Of a DNA stretch of 41,800 bases, positions 23,397 through 32,000 are shown piece after piece. The stretch's first letter is position 1, and every line of letters starts with the position of its first letter. The notes below the pieces were generated by a model, which did no database searches, had not been told where the DNA came from, and worked only from the letters and a program-made list of their open reading frames with translations. The translations under genes were made by a program, and so were the position numbers. The DNA comes from Synergistales bacterium 54_24 (GTDB taxonomy: Bacteria; Synergistota; Synergistia; Synergistales; Thermosynergistaceae): contig LGFQ01000004.1 of assembly GCA_001508935.1 (NCBI GenBank), positions 1 to 41,800 of the forward strand, in the 5' to 3' direction.

Positions 23397-23460
23397 GATA
23401 AAATATAAAGAGCGATACTCGTAATTACAGGCGCATCTTCGCTCGGCAAAGGCTCGCTCT
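23397..23460 (-). terminator. Possible terminator after the M42 peptidase gene
   Basis: Read leftward, GAGCGA (inside the segment just after the stop) can pair with TCGCTC near 23408-23413, followed by TTTATATTTTATC. The loop is long (23 or 40 nt depending on which GAGCGA copy is used), so confidence is low. The rest of 23331-23396 shows no gene; an isolated TTGACA at 23369 (+) has no well-spaced -10. Confidence 0.3.
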
Positions 23461-23462
23461 GA

Positions 23463-24497
23463 TTATGAAGCGAATATAAACGGTAGAGCTCCGATAACGA
23501 TTTGCGCGGTAATATCTGCGTTGCGCACATCCACCACCTCGTACGGCGAATGAGAGTAGCGACGCGGAATGAGGAAGGGCAAACAAGCGATGTCGGGGTG
23601 GGCATCGAAGATCCGGCATGCATCTGTGAAGGTGCGGCAGTTTATGTCCTCATTCACGGGGAGGCCTTGCTTTCTGGCGCTTTCCACCATTGCGTCACCT
23701 AAGAGGGCGCTCGAAAAGAGAATCGACGGCGGATAGAGCGGCCCTTTCGGTTGAGACATCACAAAACGCCGCACTACAGGCCCGGAGTCCAAAGGAGGGT
23801 TTTCGGGCAGAGCCGGATCGGAGGCGAAAGCCGTATCTATCGCAATGGCCCAGGTGGGCTTTATCTCTCCAGCGGCGAATACTGCCCCGTACCCCCCAAC
23901 CTCCTCCTGGACCGTAGCTACATAGTATATGTCGCACTCGGGTTGTTCTGTCAGCTTTTTGGCCACCTCGACGAGGACGCACAGCCCGATCCTGTCATCT
24001 ATGGCATGGCTCGCCAGTATTTTCTCGTCTGGGCTGAGCCATCTCGGATTCGTGGCGAACACGATGGGATCGCCGATCCCTACGTCGGACGTGCGGCTTC
24101 CCGTGTCAACCCAAAGCTCTACTTCTCCTCCGGTTTCCGCAAGATGGGCGCTCGTGGAGCGGATCACGCCTGGAATGTCTCCATCCCTTGCGAGGACGAG
24201 GACCGGCGAACCGAGGAGCGTCCTCGGATCTATCCACCCTACTACCTCGAAACGCACGACGTCGCTCACAGATTTTACGACGAGGCTGACTTCGTCCATA
24301 TGAGCGGCGAGCATCAGGCTTTTTTGGGAATTTTTGCCTTCTCTTTTGCCAATGACGTTGCCAGCTCTGTCGCGCCAGACCTCGTCCACATGGGGACGCA
24401 GTTTATCTTCCATCCACGCCGCCACGCGCCCTTCGTGGCCGGATGGGCCAGGGATCTGCACCGCCTCAAAAAGGAGTTTACTTATCAACCCTACCAC
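23463..24497 (-). CDS. M42 family metallopeptidase (glutamyl aminopeptidase type)
   Basis: 344-aa cytoplasmic dizinc aminopeptidase of the FrvX/TET/PepA-like family, which trims short peptides and forms large oligomers in characterised members. Seen: IPGPSGHEGRV entry, AAHMDEVSLVV (His and Asp of the metal site), HAIDDRIG with bridging Asp, QEEVGGYGA (catalytic Glu and metal Glu), AIDTAFASD, and YSHSPYEVVD with the last His. All ligands are present. GTG start at 24497; a TTG three codons later is an alternative. Apparently a single-gene unit. Confidence 0.93.
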   Translation of the reverse strand: MVGLISKLLFEAVQIPGPSGHEGRVAAWMEDKLRPHVDEVWRDRAGNVIGKREGKNSQKSLMLAAHMDEVSLVVKSVSDVVRFEVVGWIDPRTLLGSPVLVLARDGDIPGVIRSTSAHLAETGGEVELWVDTGSRTSDVGIGDPIVFATNPRWLSPDEKILASHAIDDRIGLCVLVEVAKKLTEQPECDIYYVATVQEEVGGYGAVFAAGEIKPTWAIAIDTAFASDPALPENPPLDSGPVVRRFVMSQPKGPLYPPSILFSSALLGDAMVESARKQGLPVNEDINCRTFTDACRIFDAHPDIACLPFLIPRRYSHSPYEVVDVRNADITAQIVIGALPFIFAS

Positions 24498-24589
24498 TTC
24501 CCTTCGCCGTGATGTGCTCGTCTTTATGCAAGGTCTTATTATAGAACATAAGGCGATATCGGCGCGCCGGACATATTCCGCAAACGCTA

Positions 24590-24641
24590 TTGGCCACCTT
24601 CAAAAGGGGTTCAAAATAGGGTATGATATTTTGGCCACTTT
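24590..24641 (+). promoter_or_regulatory. Promoter of the M20 gene flanked by TTGGCCAC direct repeats
   Basis: TTCAAA (24599-24604), 17-bp spacer, TATGAT (24622-24627). Two near-identical 11-mers, TTGGCCACCTT (24590-24600) and TTGGCCACTTT (24631-24641), lie 41 bp apart on either side of the -10, with palindromic TGGCCA cores. They look like paired operator sites. Confidence 0.45.
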
Positions 24642-24671
24642 AGAAATTATTTCAAAAAGGAGGCCTAACTG

Positions 24672-25955
24672 ATGGATGTACCTGCTAATATCGTGGATAG
24701 GATATCTCGTAGAGTCGACGAGATGAGAGAAGAGCTTGTAACTTTTTTAAGCGACATGGTGAAAGTGCCCACGGAAAACCCGCCCGGTCGATACTATAAG
24801 GAGTGTGCTCAGCTCATAGGTGAGAAGATGCGCGGGTTCGGCCATGAGGTGGCTTACGCGGAGGTCCCGAAAGACAGGATCCATGAGTTAGCTCCCCATG
24901 GAAATGGCCTTCCGAGGGTAAACGTCGTAGGGCGCATGAGGGGAGAAAAAGAGAAGCCTCTGCTTCATTTCAACGGTCACTACGACGTAGTTCCGGCGGG
25001 AGGCAACTGGACCGTCGATCCCTTCGGTGGAGTAGTTAGAGATGGCAAGATATATGGGCGAGGAGCCTCGGACCAGAAATCGGGCATAGCGGCGCAAGTG
25101 TTCGCAATAGAGGCGATAAGGAGAGAGGGCATATCCCTGTTGGGGACGGTCGAATCGAGCGCTACCCCGGATGAGGAGAGCGGCGGCCAGGCCGGTGTAG
25201 GGTACTTGGTAGAGCGAGGAATCATTTCTAAGGACAAGACCGATTATTGCGTCATTACAGAGTGCTTGGATTATGACAAGATATGCATCGGCCACCGTGG
25301 AACGCTCTGGTTTGAGGTCAAGACCAAAGGGAAGATGTGCCACGGGAGCATGCCGGTCTTGGGCGTAAACGCCATAGAAAAAATGGTAACTGTAATAAAC
25401 GCGTTTAACGCGAAAATAAGGCCTAAAATAGAAGCGATAAAGACAGCCTATCCCGTGATGCCGCCCGAGGCACGACAATCCAGCTTGACCGTTACGGTAA
25501 TCAACGGAGGCGCCAAAGTAAACGTGGTGCCAGATGAGTGCGCGGCCCAATTTGATTGGCGGCTCGTGCCGGAGCAGGATGTCTCAGATTCATATGCGGA
25601 GCTCTTATCTTGTCTGGAGGAGATCAAGCGAAGCGATCCCACATTTCGATATGAGGTAAGCAAAATCATGGAGACAGAGCCGACCATCGTTCCCACCGAC
25701 ACGAGCGTGGTCAAGGCCTTTCTCGAAGCGGGCAAGGCAATATTGGGAAGAGAACCCGACTTCTCCGTAAGTCCTGGCAGCGACGACCAAAAATATGTGG
25801 TCCACAAAGCGGGCATAGATCAGTGTATAGTCTACGGTCCTGGCCCTTTGAGCTTAGCTCATAAAATCGATGAATACGTGGAGGTAGAACATCTCGTCAA
25901 AGCCACAAAGATAATGGCGATAGGTGCCCTTTCTCTACTGGGCTTCAAAGCGTAG
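24672..25955 (+). CDS. M20 family metallohydrolase (ArgE/DapE type)
   Basis: 427-aa dizinc amidohydrolase/peptidase. Seen: FNGHYDVVP (first metal His, about residue 100, and Asp), YGRGASDQKSGIAAQ (bridging Asp), TPDEESGGQAG (catalytic and metal Glu), a dimerisation-domain start with CHGSMPVLGVNAIEKM, and a C-terminal LAHKIDEYV with the last metal His. The substrate (N-acylated amino acid such as succinyl-DAP or acetylornithine, or a dipeptide) cannot be fixed from motifs, and no arginine or DAP genes are adjacent. AAAGGAGG lies before the ATG. Its end overlaps the convergent DUF72 gene by 11 bp. Confidence 0.9.
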   Translation: MDVPANIVDRISRRVDEMREELVTFLSDMVKVPTENPPGRYYKECAQLIGEKMRGFGHEVAYAEVPKDRIHELAPHGNGLPRVNVVGRMRGEKEKPLLHFNGHYDVVPAGGNWTVDPFGGVVRDGKIYGRGASDQKSGIAAQVFAIEAIRREGISLLGTVESSATPDEESGGQAGVGYLVERGIISKDKTDYCVITECLDYDKICIGHRGTLWFEVKTKGKMCHGSMPVLGVNAIEKMVTVINAFNAKIRPKIEAIKTAYPVMPPEARQSSLTVTVINGGAKVNVVPDECAAQFDWRLVPEQDVSDSYAELLSCLEEIKRSDPTFRYEVSKIMETEPTIVPTDTSVVKAFLEAGKAILGREPDFSVSPGSDDQKYVVHKAGIDQCIVYGPGPLSLAHKIDEYVEVEHLVKATKIMAIGALSLLGFKA

Positions 25956-26697
25956 GAGAATACTGTCTTGTGACGAGCTGGGAAAGCTGCAAGGCGTTTA
26001 TGGCAGCATACCCAGCCTCGTCGTTGTCGAAGTAACAGAAGACGTCGTAGCCGTCGTCGGTCCAGCGACATATCTTGTTGGCCAATGACTCGATGAACTG
26101 TTGTGAATATGATCCTCTATACCTCACCTCGGGGCCGTGTAGTCTTATGTAAATGAAATTGGCCGTTATGACTTCAGGTGGACGCAGGCCTTCAAAGTCA
26201 TAGAGACACATGGCTGCGTTGTGGCGCCTTAGGAGATCGAATGCGCGGTCGTCAAACCAAGACTTGTTTCTCAGCTCAAAGGCCCACAGGTAAGCCCCAT
26301 CTAAGGCATCCAAGAAGGCGCCAAGCCTTTCCAGATCGAACTTCATGCTGGGAGGAAGCTGAAAAAGTATAGGGCCGAGTTTCTCTTCGAGCAAGCTCAT
26401 TCGCTCCAAAAAGGGCGGAATGGTATCCTTCGGGTCTATCAGTCTTTTGACGTGGGTTATCTGGCGACTCGCTTTTACCGCGTAGATAAAGCAGGGTGGG
26501 GCCAAGGTGCGCCAGCGCCGCACAGTTTCCGCCTTCGGGAGCCTGTAAAAGGTGCTGTTTATTTCGGCCGTGTTGAAGCGCTCAACATAATACTTGAGAA
26601 ACTCACCGGGTCGCAGTTCAGGCGCATAAAATGGCCCGATCCAGTGCATATACGACCACCCCGAGGTTCCAACCCAAAATTTTCCTCTCTTCGTCAT
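25945..26697 (-). CDS. DUF72 (YecE) family protein
   Basis: 250 aa, a TIM-barrel-like family without an assigned reaction. Start set at ATG 26697, 6-8 nt after GGGGAGGTAGG; the open frame runs on upstream across the neighbouring gene but that part is not DUF72. Seen: FWVGTSGWSYMHW (hallmark), FYAPELRPGEFLKYYVERFNTAE-type segment split over residues about 18-40, INSTFYRLP, FAVK-like YAVKASRQITH, FQLPPSMKFD, AFELRNKSW, YIRLHG, and CYFDNDEAGYAAINA at the end. Divergent from the histidine kinase gene. Confidence 0.9.
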   Translation of the reverse strand: MTKRGKFWVGTSGWSYMHWIGPFYAPELRPGEFLKYYVERFNTAEINSTFYRLPKAETVRRWRTLAPPCFIYAVKASRQITHVKRLIDPKDTIPPFLERMSLLEEKLGPILFQLPPSMKFDLERLGAFLDALDGAYLWAFELRNKSWFDDRAFDLLRRHNAAMCLYDFEGLRPPEVITANFIYIRLHGPEVRYRGSYSQQFIESLANKICRWTDDGYDVFCYFDNDEAGYAAINALQLSQLVTRQYSPTL

Positions 26698-26802
26698 CGC
26701 ACCTACCTCCCCTGCATAATAATAACAGCTACCTCCTTTGGCTCTTAAGGTGTAAGATGAGACACATCGTACAGTCCGAGCTAAGGTGTGGATGGAGGTC
26801 AA

Positions 26803-27933
26803 ATGGTCGAAGACAAGGGCGTTTTCCTCGGCAAATTGCAAGAGATATTGGACAAGGTGGCCCAGGCGCTTGAAGACGGATGCGCCGAGGTTCAAAAGAT
26901 CAGAAGTGGCACCGTGGATCGATTGAAGATCGTAAGGCAGGAGTTCGAAGAAATTCAAAGCAAGATGGAGGTTGCAATAGCAGAATACGAGACCACGCAA
27001 AGGGCATATGCTGCTGCAAGGCGTCGTCTTGTTGAAGCAACGAAATGCAAGGACGAAGCAGCTGAATGGCAGGCGTATCACGAAGCTGAATACCTCCTTC
27101 AGCAAAAAGGGAGGCTCGAAGAGAGGGAGGCTCATCTGAGGCGCAGGAGAGACGACCTTGAGCGCGAAATAGCGAGGCTTGAGGAGGTTTTGAGGCAAAG
27201 CGACCAAATGCTTCATAAGCTGGAGCTCGCATTGCAGCTTCTCCTATCTCAAGCGGGTGATGTCTCTTCTTTGCTCGAAGGTGCGGATTTTAAGGCCTTG
27301 GCGATAGCGCTCGAGTTGATCGAGAGGGAAAGGCGCCGCCTGACAAGAGATCTGCACGACGGCCCGATTCAGGAATGTGCATCGCTTTTGCTCTCCTTAG
27401 AATTGGTGGATCGATTCTGTGCCGAGGGGAAATTTGACGAAGTTGTAAATTGCCTAAAAGAAGCTAAGGTTCAGCTTATGGGCACAATGACGAGCATGCG
27501 CAACTTTATCCAAGGGCTAAAGACTTTGGAACCGGAAGACACACTTGAGGGTGCTATACGAAATCTTGCTCGCCGCGCCGAGACGACCTACGGCGTTCCT
27601 GTAAAGGTGTCTTTTGAGGGCAAGATGCCCTCGCTGAGAAAGATCCTGCTCGCACACTTGTTCCATATCATACAAGAAGCTACAATCAACGCAGCAAGGC
27701 ATGCGCGCGCTAAGGAGATAAAAATTATGGTAAGCGGTGGAGAGGATGCCTTGCGGGTCAAAGTCGTAGACGACGGAGTGGGTTTCGACGTTAAAAAGGC
27801 GTTAGGCGCCGCTGAGAGAGAGGCATGGGGTTTGCGCAGCATGCTCGACAGAGCGCAGATCTTGGGGGGAGAGATCTCTATCGAAAGCGCGCCATCGAGA
27901 GGCACGATCGTTACGCTCGTTGTTCCGCTTTGA
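26803..27933 (+). CDS. Soluble DegS-like sensor histidine kinase
   Basis: 376 aa from ATG 26803 (GGAGGT 5 nt upstream; a GTG at 26788 is weaker). No signal peptide or membrane span. Residues about 1-160 are a highly charged coiled coil, like the DegS sensor region. Then the HisKA_3 phosphoacceptor motif RERRRLTRDLHDGPIQE (His near residue 183) and a HATPase domain with EATINAARHARA (N box), VVDDGVGFD (G1) and GLRSMLDRA plus GTIVTLVVPL. A DegU/NarL-type response regulator would be the expected partner, but none is adjacent, so it is an orphan here. Confidence 0.9.
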   Translation: MVEDKGVFLGKLQEILDKVAQALEDGCAEVQKIRSGTVDRLKIVRQEFEEIQSKMEVAIAEYETTQRAYAAARRRLVEATKCKDEAAEWQAYHEAEYLLQQKGRLEEREAHLRRRRDDLEREIARLEEVLRQSDQMLHKLELALQLLLSQAGDVSSLLEGADFKALAIALELIERERRRLTRDLHDGPIQECASLLLSLELVDRFCAEGKFDEVVNCLKEAKVQLMGTMTSMRNFIQGLKTLEPEDTLEGAIRNLARRAETTYGVPVKVSFEGKMPSLRKILLAHLFHIIQEATINAARHARAKEIKIMVSGGEDALRVKVVDDGVGFDVKKALGAAEREAWGLRSMLDRAQILGGEISIESAPSRGTIVTLVVPL

Positions 27934-27939
27934 TGTGAG

Positions 27940-29358
27940 CTACATCGCTTTGCTCCACCTCGTGCCGTGCGGCGTATCCTCAAGGATTATTCCCTTTTTT
28001 GCAAGCTCCTCCCTGATCGCGTCGGCTTTTTTGAAATCTTTTGCCTTGCGGGCCCTTTCCCTCTCGGAGACTAACCTTTCTATTTCGCTCGTCATTAAAT
28101 CATCGATGTCGGCTAAGCGCTCTATGCCTATTATCCCCATCACGCGGTCGACGCGCGCCAAAAAGCGCTCGGCCTCTATCAGAGATTCTTCGTCTACTTC
28201 TTCATGCTGAGCGAGATATGAATTTACAGCGCGCACGCAGTCAAACGCCGCACCCAACGCGCCAGCGGTGTTGAAGTCATCGTTTAACTCCTCCTCGTAA
28301 CGCGCTTCTGTTGCTTCTATAGTCTCTCTCAAAACGTCATCTCTCTCTTTTTTTCTCGGCCTATGCTGCAGAGCGAAAGAGAGCTCTTTCCAGCCGTTTT
28401 GCAGTCTCCCCGCGGCGCTTACGGCATGGTTTAGGGCTTCGCCGCTGAAGCTCAAAGGCGAACGGTAATGGGCGCTTAGCATGAACAGGCGTATGGCGAG
28501 GGGCGAATAGAGCCTCATCGCTTCCCGCACGGACACTATATTTCCTAACGATTTAGACATCTTTTCTTCTTCTATGAGCAGATAGCCGTTGTGTATCCAA
28601 TAGCGAACGAACGCCTTCCCCGTAGCCGCTTCGGCCTGCGCTATTTCATTTTCATGGTGAGGGAAAAGCAGGTCGCTTCCGCCCGCGTGTATGTCTATCG
28701 TCTCTCCTAATATGTCGATGGCCATGGCACTGCACTCTATATGCCAGCCCGGGCGACCCATCCCCCAAGGGCTGTCCCAAGCCGGTTCGCCCGGTTTTTG
28801 TGCTTTCCACAGAGCGAAGTCCAGCGGATGTCTCTTCTTAGGGTCGATCTCTACGCGTGCTCCCGAGAGGAGTTCTTCGAGGCTTTGCTTCGACAGCCTT
28901 CCGTATCCTGGGAAGCTCAAGACGTCAAAATATACGTCGCCGTCAACGACGTAAGCATGTCCTCTTTCTATCAGTCTCTCCACGAGTTTTATTATTTGTG
29001 GGATATAATGCGTGGCCCTTGGATATATTGTAGCGCGCCGTATACCAAGCGCATCGGCGTCCTCGAAATAAGCGGTTATGAAGCGCTCTGCCAACTCATC
29101 CACACTTATCCCTAAGTCGCGCGCCTTGTTTATCATCTTGTCGTCTATGTCTGTGAAGTTTTGTACATAAACGACCTCGTATCCCATATCTTCCATATGG
29201 CGCCTCAGTATGTCGAACAAGATAAACGGTCTGGCGTTCCCTACATGGATATAATCGTAGACGGTAGGACCACATACGTAAAAGCGCACCTTACCCTTTT
29301 CGAGCGGAGTAAAAATTTCCTTTTGATGCGTCAGGTCGTTGTATAAAAACAGCGGCAT
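27940..29358 (-). CDS. cysS: Cysteinyl-tRNA synthetase
   Basis: Class I synthetase charging tRNA-Cys; 472 aa from ATG 29358, 7 nt after AAGGAGGT. Seen: YVCGPTVYDYIHVGNARPF with the zinc Cys and HIGH-type HVGN, NFTDIDDKMINKA, GWHIECSAMA (zinc Cys), HAGGSDLLFPHHENE (zinc His), and EEEKMSKSLGN with KMSKS. All zinc ligands are present. Only 6 bp separate its stop from the convergent kinase stop; divergent from uvrC. Confidence 0.97.
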   Translation of the reverse strand: MPLFLYNDLTHQKEIFTPLEKGKVRFYVCGPTVYDYIHVGNARPFILFDILRRHMEDMGYEVVYVQNFTDIDDKMINKARDLGISVDELAERFITAYFEDADALGIRRATIYPRATHYIPQIIKLVERLIERGHAYVVDGDVYFDVLSFPGYGRLSKQSLEELLSGARVEIDPKKRHPLDFALWKAQKPGEPAWDSPWGMGRPGWHIECSAMAIDILGETIDIHAGGSDLLFPHHENEIAQAEAATGKAFVRYWIHNGYLLIEEEKMSKSLGNIVSVREAMRLYSPLAIRLFMLSAHYRSPLSFSGEALNHAVSAAGRLQNGWKELSFALQHRPRKKERDDVLRETIEATEARYEEELNDDFNTAGALGAAFDCVRAVNSYLAQHEEVDEESLIEAERFLARVDRVMGIIGIERLADIDDLMTSEIERLVSERERARKAKDFKKADAIREELAKKGIILEDTPHGTRWSKAM

Positions 29359-29385
29359 TCGCTGCACCTCCTTTTTGCGTCAGGG

Positions 29386-29393
29386 ATTATAAT
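29386..29393. promoter_or_regulatory. Shared palindromic -10 between cysS and uvrC
   Basis: The 61-bp divergent gap contains ATTATAAT, which supplies a TATAAT on both strands (plus 29388-29393; minus 29386-29391). Neither strand has a good -35, so the direction and strength are unclear. Confidence 0.35.
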
Positions 29394-29419
29394 GATACCA
29401 GAAGGGAGAGACTTGTGTT

Positions 29420-30916
29420 ATGGAAACGAAGCTGCCCATGCCGGAGGCGCTCAAAGATAAAGCGAGGCGATTTCCAGATCGCCCAGGCGTTTATATAATG
29501 CACGATGAGTCAGGGCGCGTTATATACGTGGGAAAGGCAAGGTCTTTAAAGAAGCGCGTCCTCTCTTACTTTCGCCACGCCCAAATAGCTTCGCCCCGGT
29601 TGCGCAAACTGATTCACAGTATAAGCGATATATCGTTTATACGGACGGAGACAGAGGCTGAGGCGCTTGTAGTCGAGGCGAAGCTGATAAAACAATATCA
29701 GCCATTTTTCAACGTGGAGTTGAAGATGGGAGAGCGCTATCCTTATGTAAGGATAACGCACGAACGCTTCCCAAGGTTAATAATAACCAGACACAGGGAA
29801 GACGACGGATCTATTTATATAGGCCCATACACGCGCGTATCGGAGTTGAGGCAGGTGTTACGCTTAATAGAACGTTATTTTCCTCTGAGGAGCTGTAGCG
29901 CGACGCTCGAAAGCATACCTGCGCGAGAGAGACCGTGCCTGCGCCATTTTCTCGGCAAGTGTCTGGCACCGTGTACCGGTGCTTGTTCTGAGTCTGAATA
30001 TCGCGATAGAGTGGACGAGATCATAATGCTCCTTCGCGGTCAAGCCTTGCCGTTGGTCGAAAGGCTCAGAGCAAAAATGGAAAAGGCTGTGGAAGTCTTA
30101 GCCTTTGAGGAAGCGGCGCGAATGCGTGACGCGATTAGAGCTGTCTGGCGATTGAGCCGGCAAAAAGTGTCATACTCTCTATCGGAGGACCTCGACAAAA
30201 ATACATGGCATGCGATGACCGTGCTGCAAAGTCATCTGCAACTCGCAGCTCTGCCATGGAGGATAGACGGCTGTGACATATCCCACCTGAGCGGGCGCGA
30301 GTCATATGGCGTCTTCGTGGTTTTTGAACAGGGAGTGGCGAATCCGTCGCTATATCGTAAGTTTCGAATCCGCACCGTCGAGGGAGTGGACGACTTCAGG
30401 TGCATAGAAGAAGTGGTTTACAGACGATATAGACGCCTTCTCGACGAAGAAGAAGCGTTACCTCAACTCCTCTTGGTGGACGGAGGAGCCGTGCAGTTGC
30501 AATTTGCGCTCCAGGCTCTGCACAAACTGGGCCTCGACGATTTGCCGGTTGTGGCGATAGCAAAGGAAGAAGAGACGCTCTACCTGCCAGGAGAGAAGGC
30601 CCCCTTGAGGCTTTCGCGCGAAGACCCGGGCCTTAAGTTGCTGCAGCGCGTGCGCGATGAAGCCCACCGTTTCGCCGTAAGCAGTCATAGACACGGACGG
30701 GATCAGCGATATCGGCGGTCTGCCCTCGAAGAGATCCCGGGCGTGGGCAAAAGGCGGGCTGCTGCGCTTTTGGCGATGTTCGGAAGCGTCGCCAGGATAT
30801 CAGACCTCGAGCCAGAGCAGTTGACTGCCGTGCCCGGTGTTGGCCCCTCATTGGCCAAGCGTATAATAGATACGCTTAGGGAGGGTAAAGATGTCGAACT
30901 CTCGAAGGCACCTTGA
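29420..30916 (+). CDS. uvrC: Excinuclease ABC subunit C, internally short
   Basis: Nucleotide-excision repair nuclease making both incisions. 498 aa versus about 610 in E. coli. Seen: GIY-YIG domain (PGVYIMHDESGRVIYVGKAR, residues about 22-41), the four-Cys segment RPCLRHFLGKCLAPCTGAC, a UVR helix pair (about 212-246), then the RNase H-like nuclease domain with DISH (Asp286), VDGGAVQLQ and RDEAHRFAVSSHR, and tandem HhH motifs (EIPGVGKRRA, AVPGVGPSLA). In E. coli the equivalent Asp is residue 399 while the UVR motif is at a similar place, so about 110 residues between UVR and nuclease are missing, with the frame and all catalytic motifs intact. Confidence 0.93.
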   Translation: METKLPMPEALKDKARRFPDRPGVYIMHDESGRVIYVGKARSLKKRVLSYFRHAQIASPRLRKLIHSISDISFIRTETEAEALVVEAKLIKQYQPFFNVELKMGERYPYVRITHERFPRLIITRHREDDGSIYIGPYTRVSELRQVLRLIERYFPLRSCSATLESIPARERPCLRHFLGKCLAPCTGACSESEYRDRVDEIIMLLRGQALPLVERLRAKMEKAVEVLAFEEAARMRDAIRAVWRLSRQKVSYSLSEDLDKNTWHAMTVLQSHLQLAALPWRIDGCDISHLSGRESYGVFVVFEQGVANPSLYRKFRIRTVEGVDDFRCIEEVVYRRYRRLLDEEEALPQLLLVDGGAVQLQFALQALHKLGLDDLPVVAIAKEEETLYLPGEKAPLRLSREDPGLKLLQRVRDEAHRFAVSSHRHGRDQRYRRSALEEIPGVGKRRAAALLAMFGSVARISDLEPEQLTAVPGVGPSLAKRIIDTLREGKDVELSKAP

Positions 30917-32000
30917 CGAGCACTTCATGCGCATGGCTTTGAGCCTGGCAGAAAGAGGTACAGGCCTGGTCAGCCCTAATCCCAAGGTAGGGTGTGTTTT
31001 GGTGAAAGAGGGGGCTGTGGTCGGGTGGGGTTACCACAAATATTTTGGGGGTCCACACGCAGAGATCATGGCCCTCGATATGGCTGGGAGGGACGCCTCA
31101 GGCAGCACAGCCTACGTCAGCCTCGAGCCGTGCTCTCACTGGGGCAAGACACCACCATGTGCACCTCGCCTGGTAGAAGCTGGCGTAACAGAAGTGGTGG
31201 CAGCCGTAATCGATCCGAATCCCGCAGTGAGCGGTTCTGGCATGAAGATCCTCGAAGCGTCAGGTCTTCGCACATCCGTCGGCGTTTTAGAGGAAGAAGC
31301 GAAATGGGCGAACCGTGGTTTCTTCAGGATGACTAAACTGCACCGCCCCTGGATCGTGTTTAAGTGCGCCGTGAGTTTAGACGGCATGGTTGCGCTCAAA
31401 AATGGCAAGAGCCGATGGATAACCAATTTACGCTCGAGAAGCGCGGCCCATCTCTTGAGAAGCGAGAGCGATGCCATCGTCGTAGGTGTTAATACGGTTA
31501 TATCCGATGATCCAGAGCTATCCGTCCGCTATGTAGAGGGAAGGAACCCTTTGAAAGTCGTGCTCGACGGTAATCTTCGCACTCCCGTAGGGGCTAAAGT
31601 GCTCGACGGCGGAGGTTGTATGATAATAGCAGCCGAAGGGTGCGACAGTGCGCGCGCACGAGCACTCGAGGATGCCGGTGGCGAGGTTGTAGTCCTGCCG
31701 CGCGACGAAAAAGGACACCCGAAGTTAAGCGATGTGCTCAACTTCCTGACATCCAGAGGAGTTTGCTACCTCCTAATTGAAGGAGGGCCGTCCATAGCGA
31801 GCTCTTTCGTTAGAGAAGGGTTTGTGGATTCGTTCGAGATCTTTGTGGCTCCGAAATTTCTGGGCGATGGTCTTCCTGTGTTGGGCCATCTGGAAACGGC
31901 CGCGATGGAGAGAGCCTTTGAAGGGGAAATAAGGGAAACAAAAAGCCTCGACGGCGATCTGTGGTTGGAGGTAAGGCCGAAATGTTCACCGGCATTATAG
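30891..32000 (+). CDS. ribD: Bifunctional diaminohydroxyphosphoribosylaminopyrimidine deaminase / reductase
   Basis: Second and third steps of riboflavin synthesis. 369 aa. ATG inside the uvrC end (26-nt overlap) behind GGAGGGTAAAG. Seen: deaminase with SPNPKVGCVLV, zinc motif PHAEIMAL and EPCSHWGKTPPC (residues about 80-91); then the reductase part with KCAVSLDGMVAL, SRWITN, VGVNTVISDDPELSVR and LLIEGGPSIASSFV. Both active sites look complete. Starts the rib gene set. Confidence 0.96.
   Translation: MSNSRRHLDEHFMRMALSLAERGTGLVSPNPKVGCVLVKEGAVVGWGYHKYFGGPHAEIMALDMAGRDASGSTAYVSLEPCSHWGKTPPCAPRLVEAGVTEVVAAVIDPNPAVSGSGMKILEASGLRTSVGVLEEEAKWANRGFFRMTKLHRPWIVFKCAVSLDGMVALKNGKSRWITNLRSRSAAHLLRSESDAIVVGVNTVISDDPELSVRYVEGRNPLKVVLDGNLRTPVGAKVLDGGGCMIIAAEGCDSARARALEDAGGEVVVLPRDEKGHPKLSDVLNFLTSRGVCYLLIEGGPSIASSFVREGFVDSFEIFVAPKFLGDGLPVLGHLETAAMERAFEGEIRETKSLDGDLWLEVRPKCSPAL

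Noticed and set aside
25945-27216. 423-codon reading of the DUF72 frame
   Set aside because: Everything upstream of ATG 26697 is antisense to the kinase coiled coil and has no DUF72 similarity; a strong GGGGAGGTAGG marks the real start.
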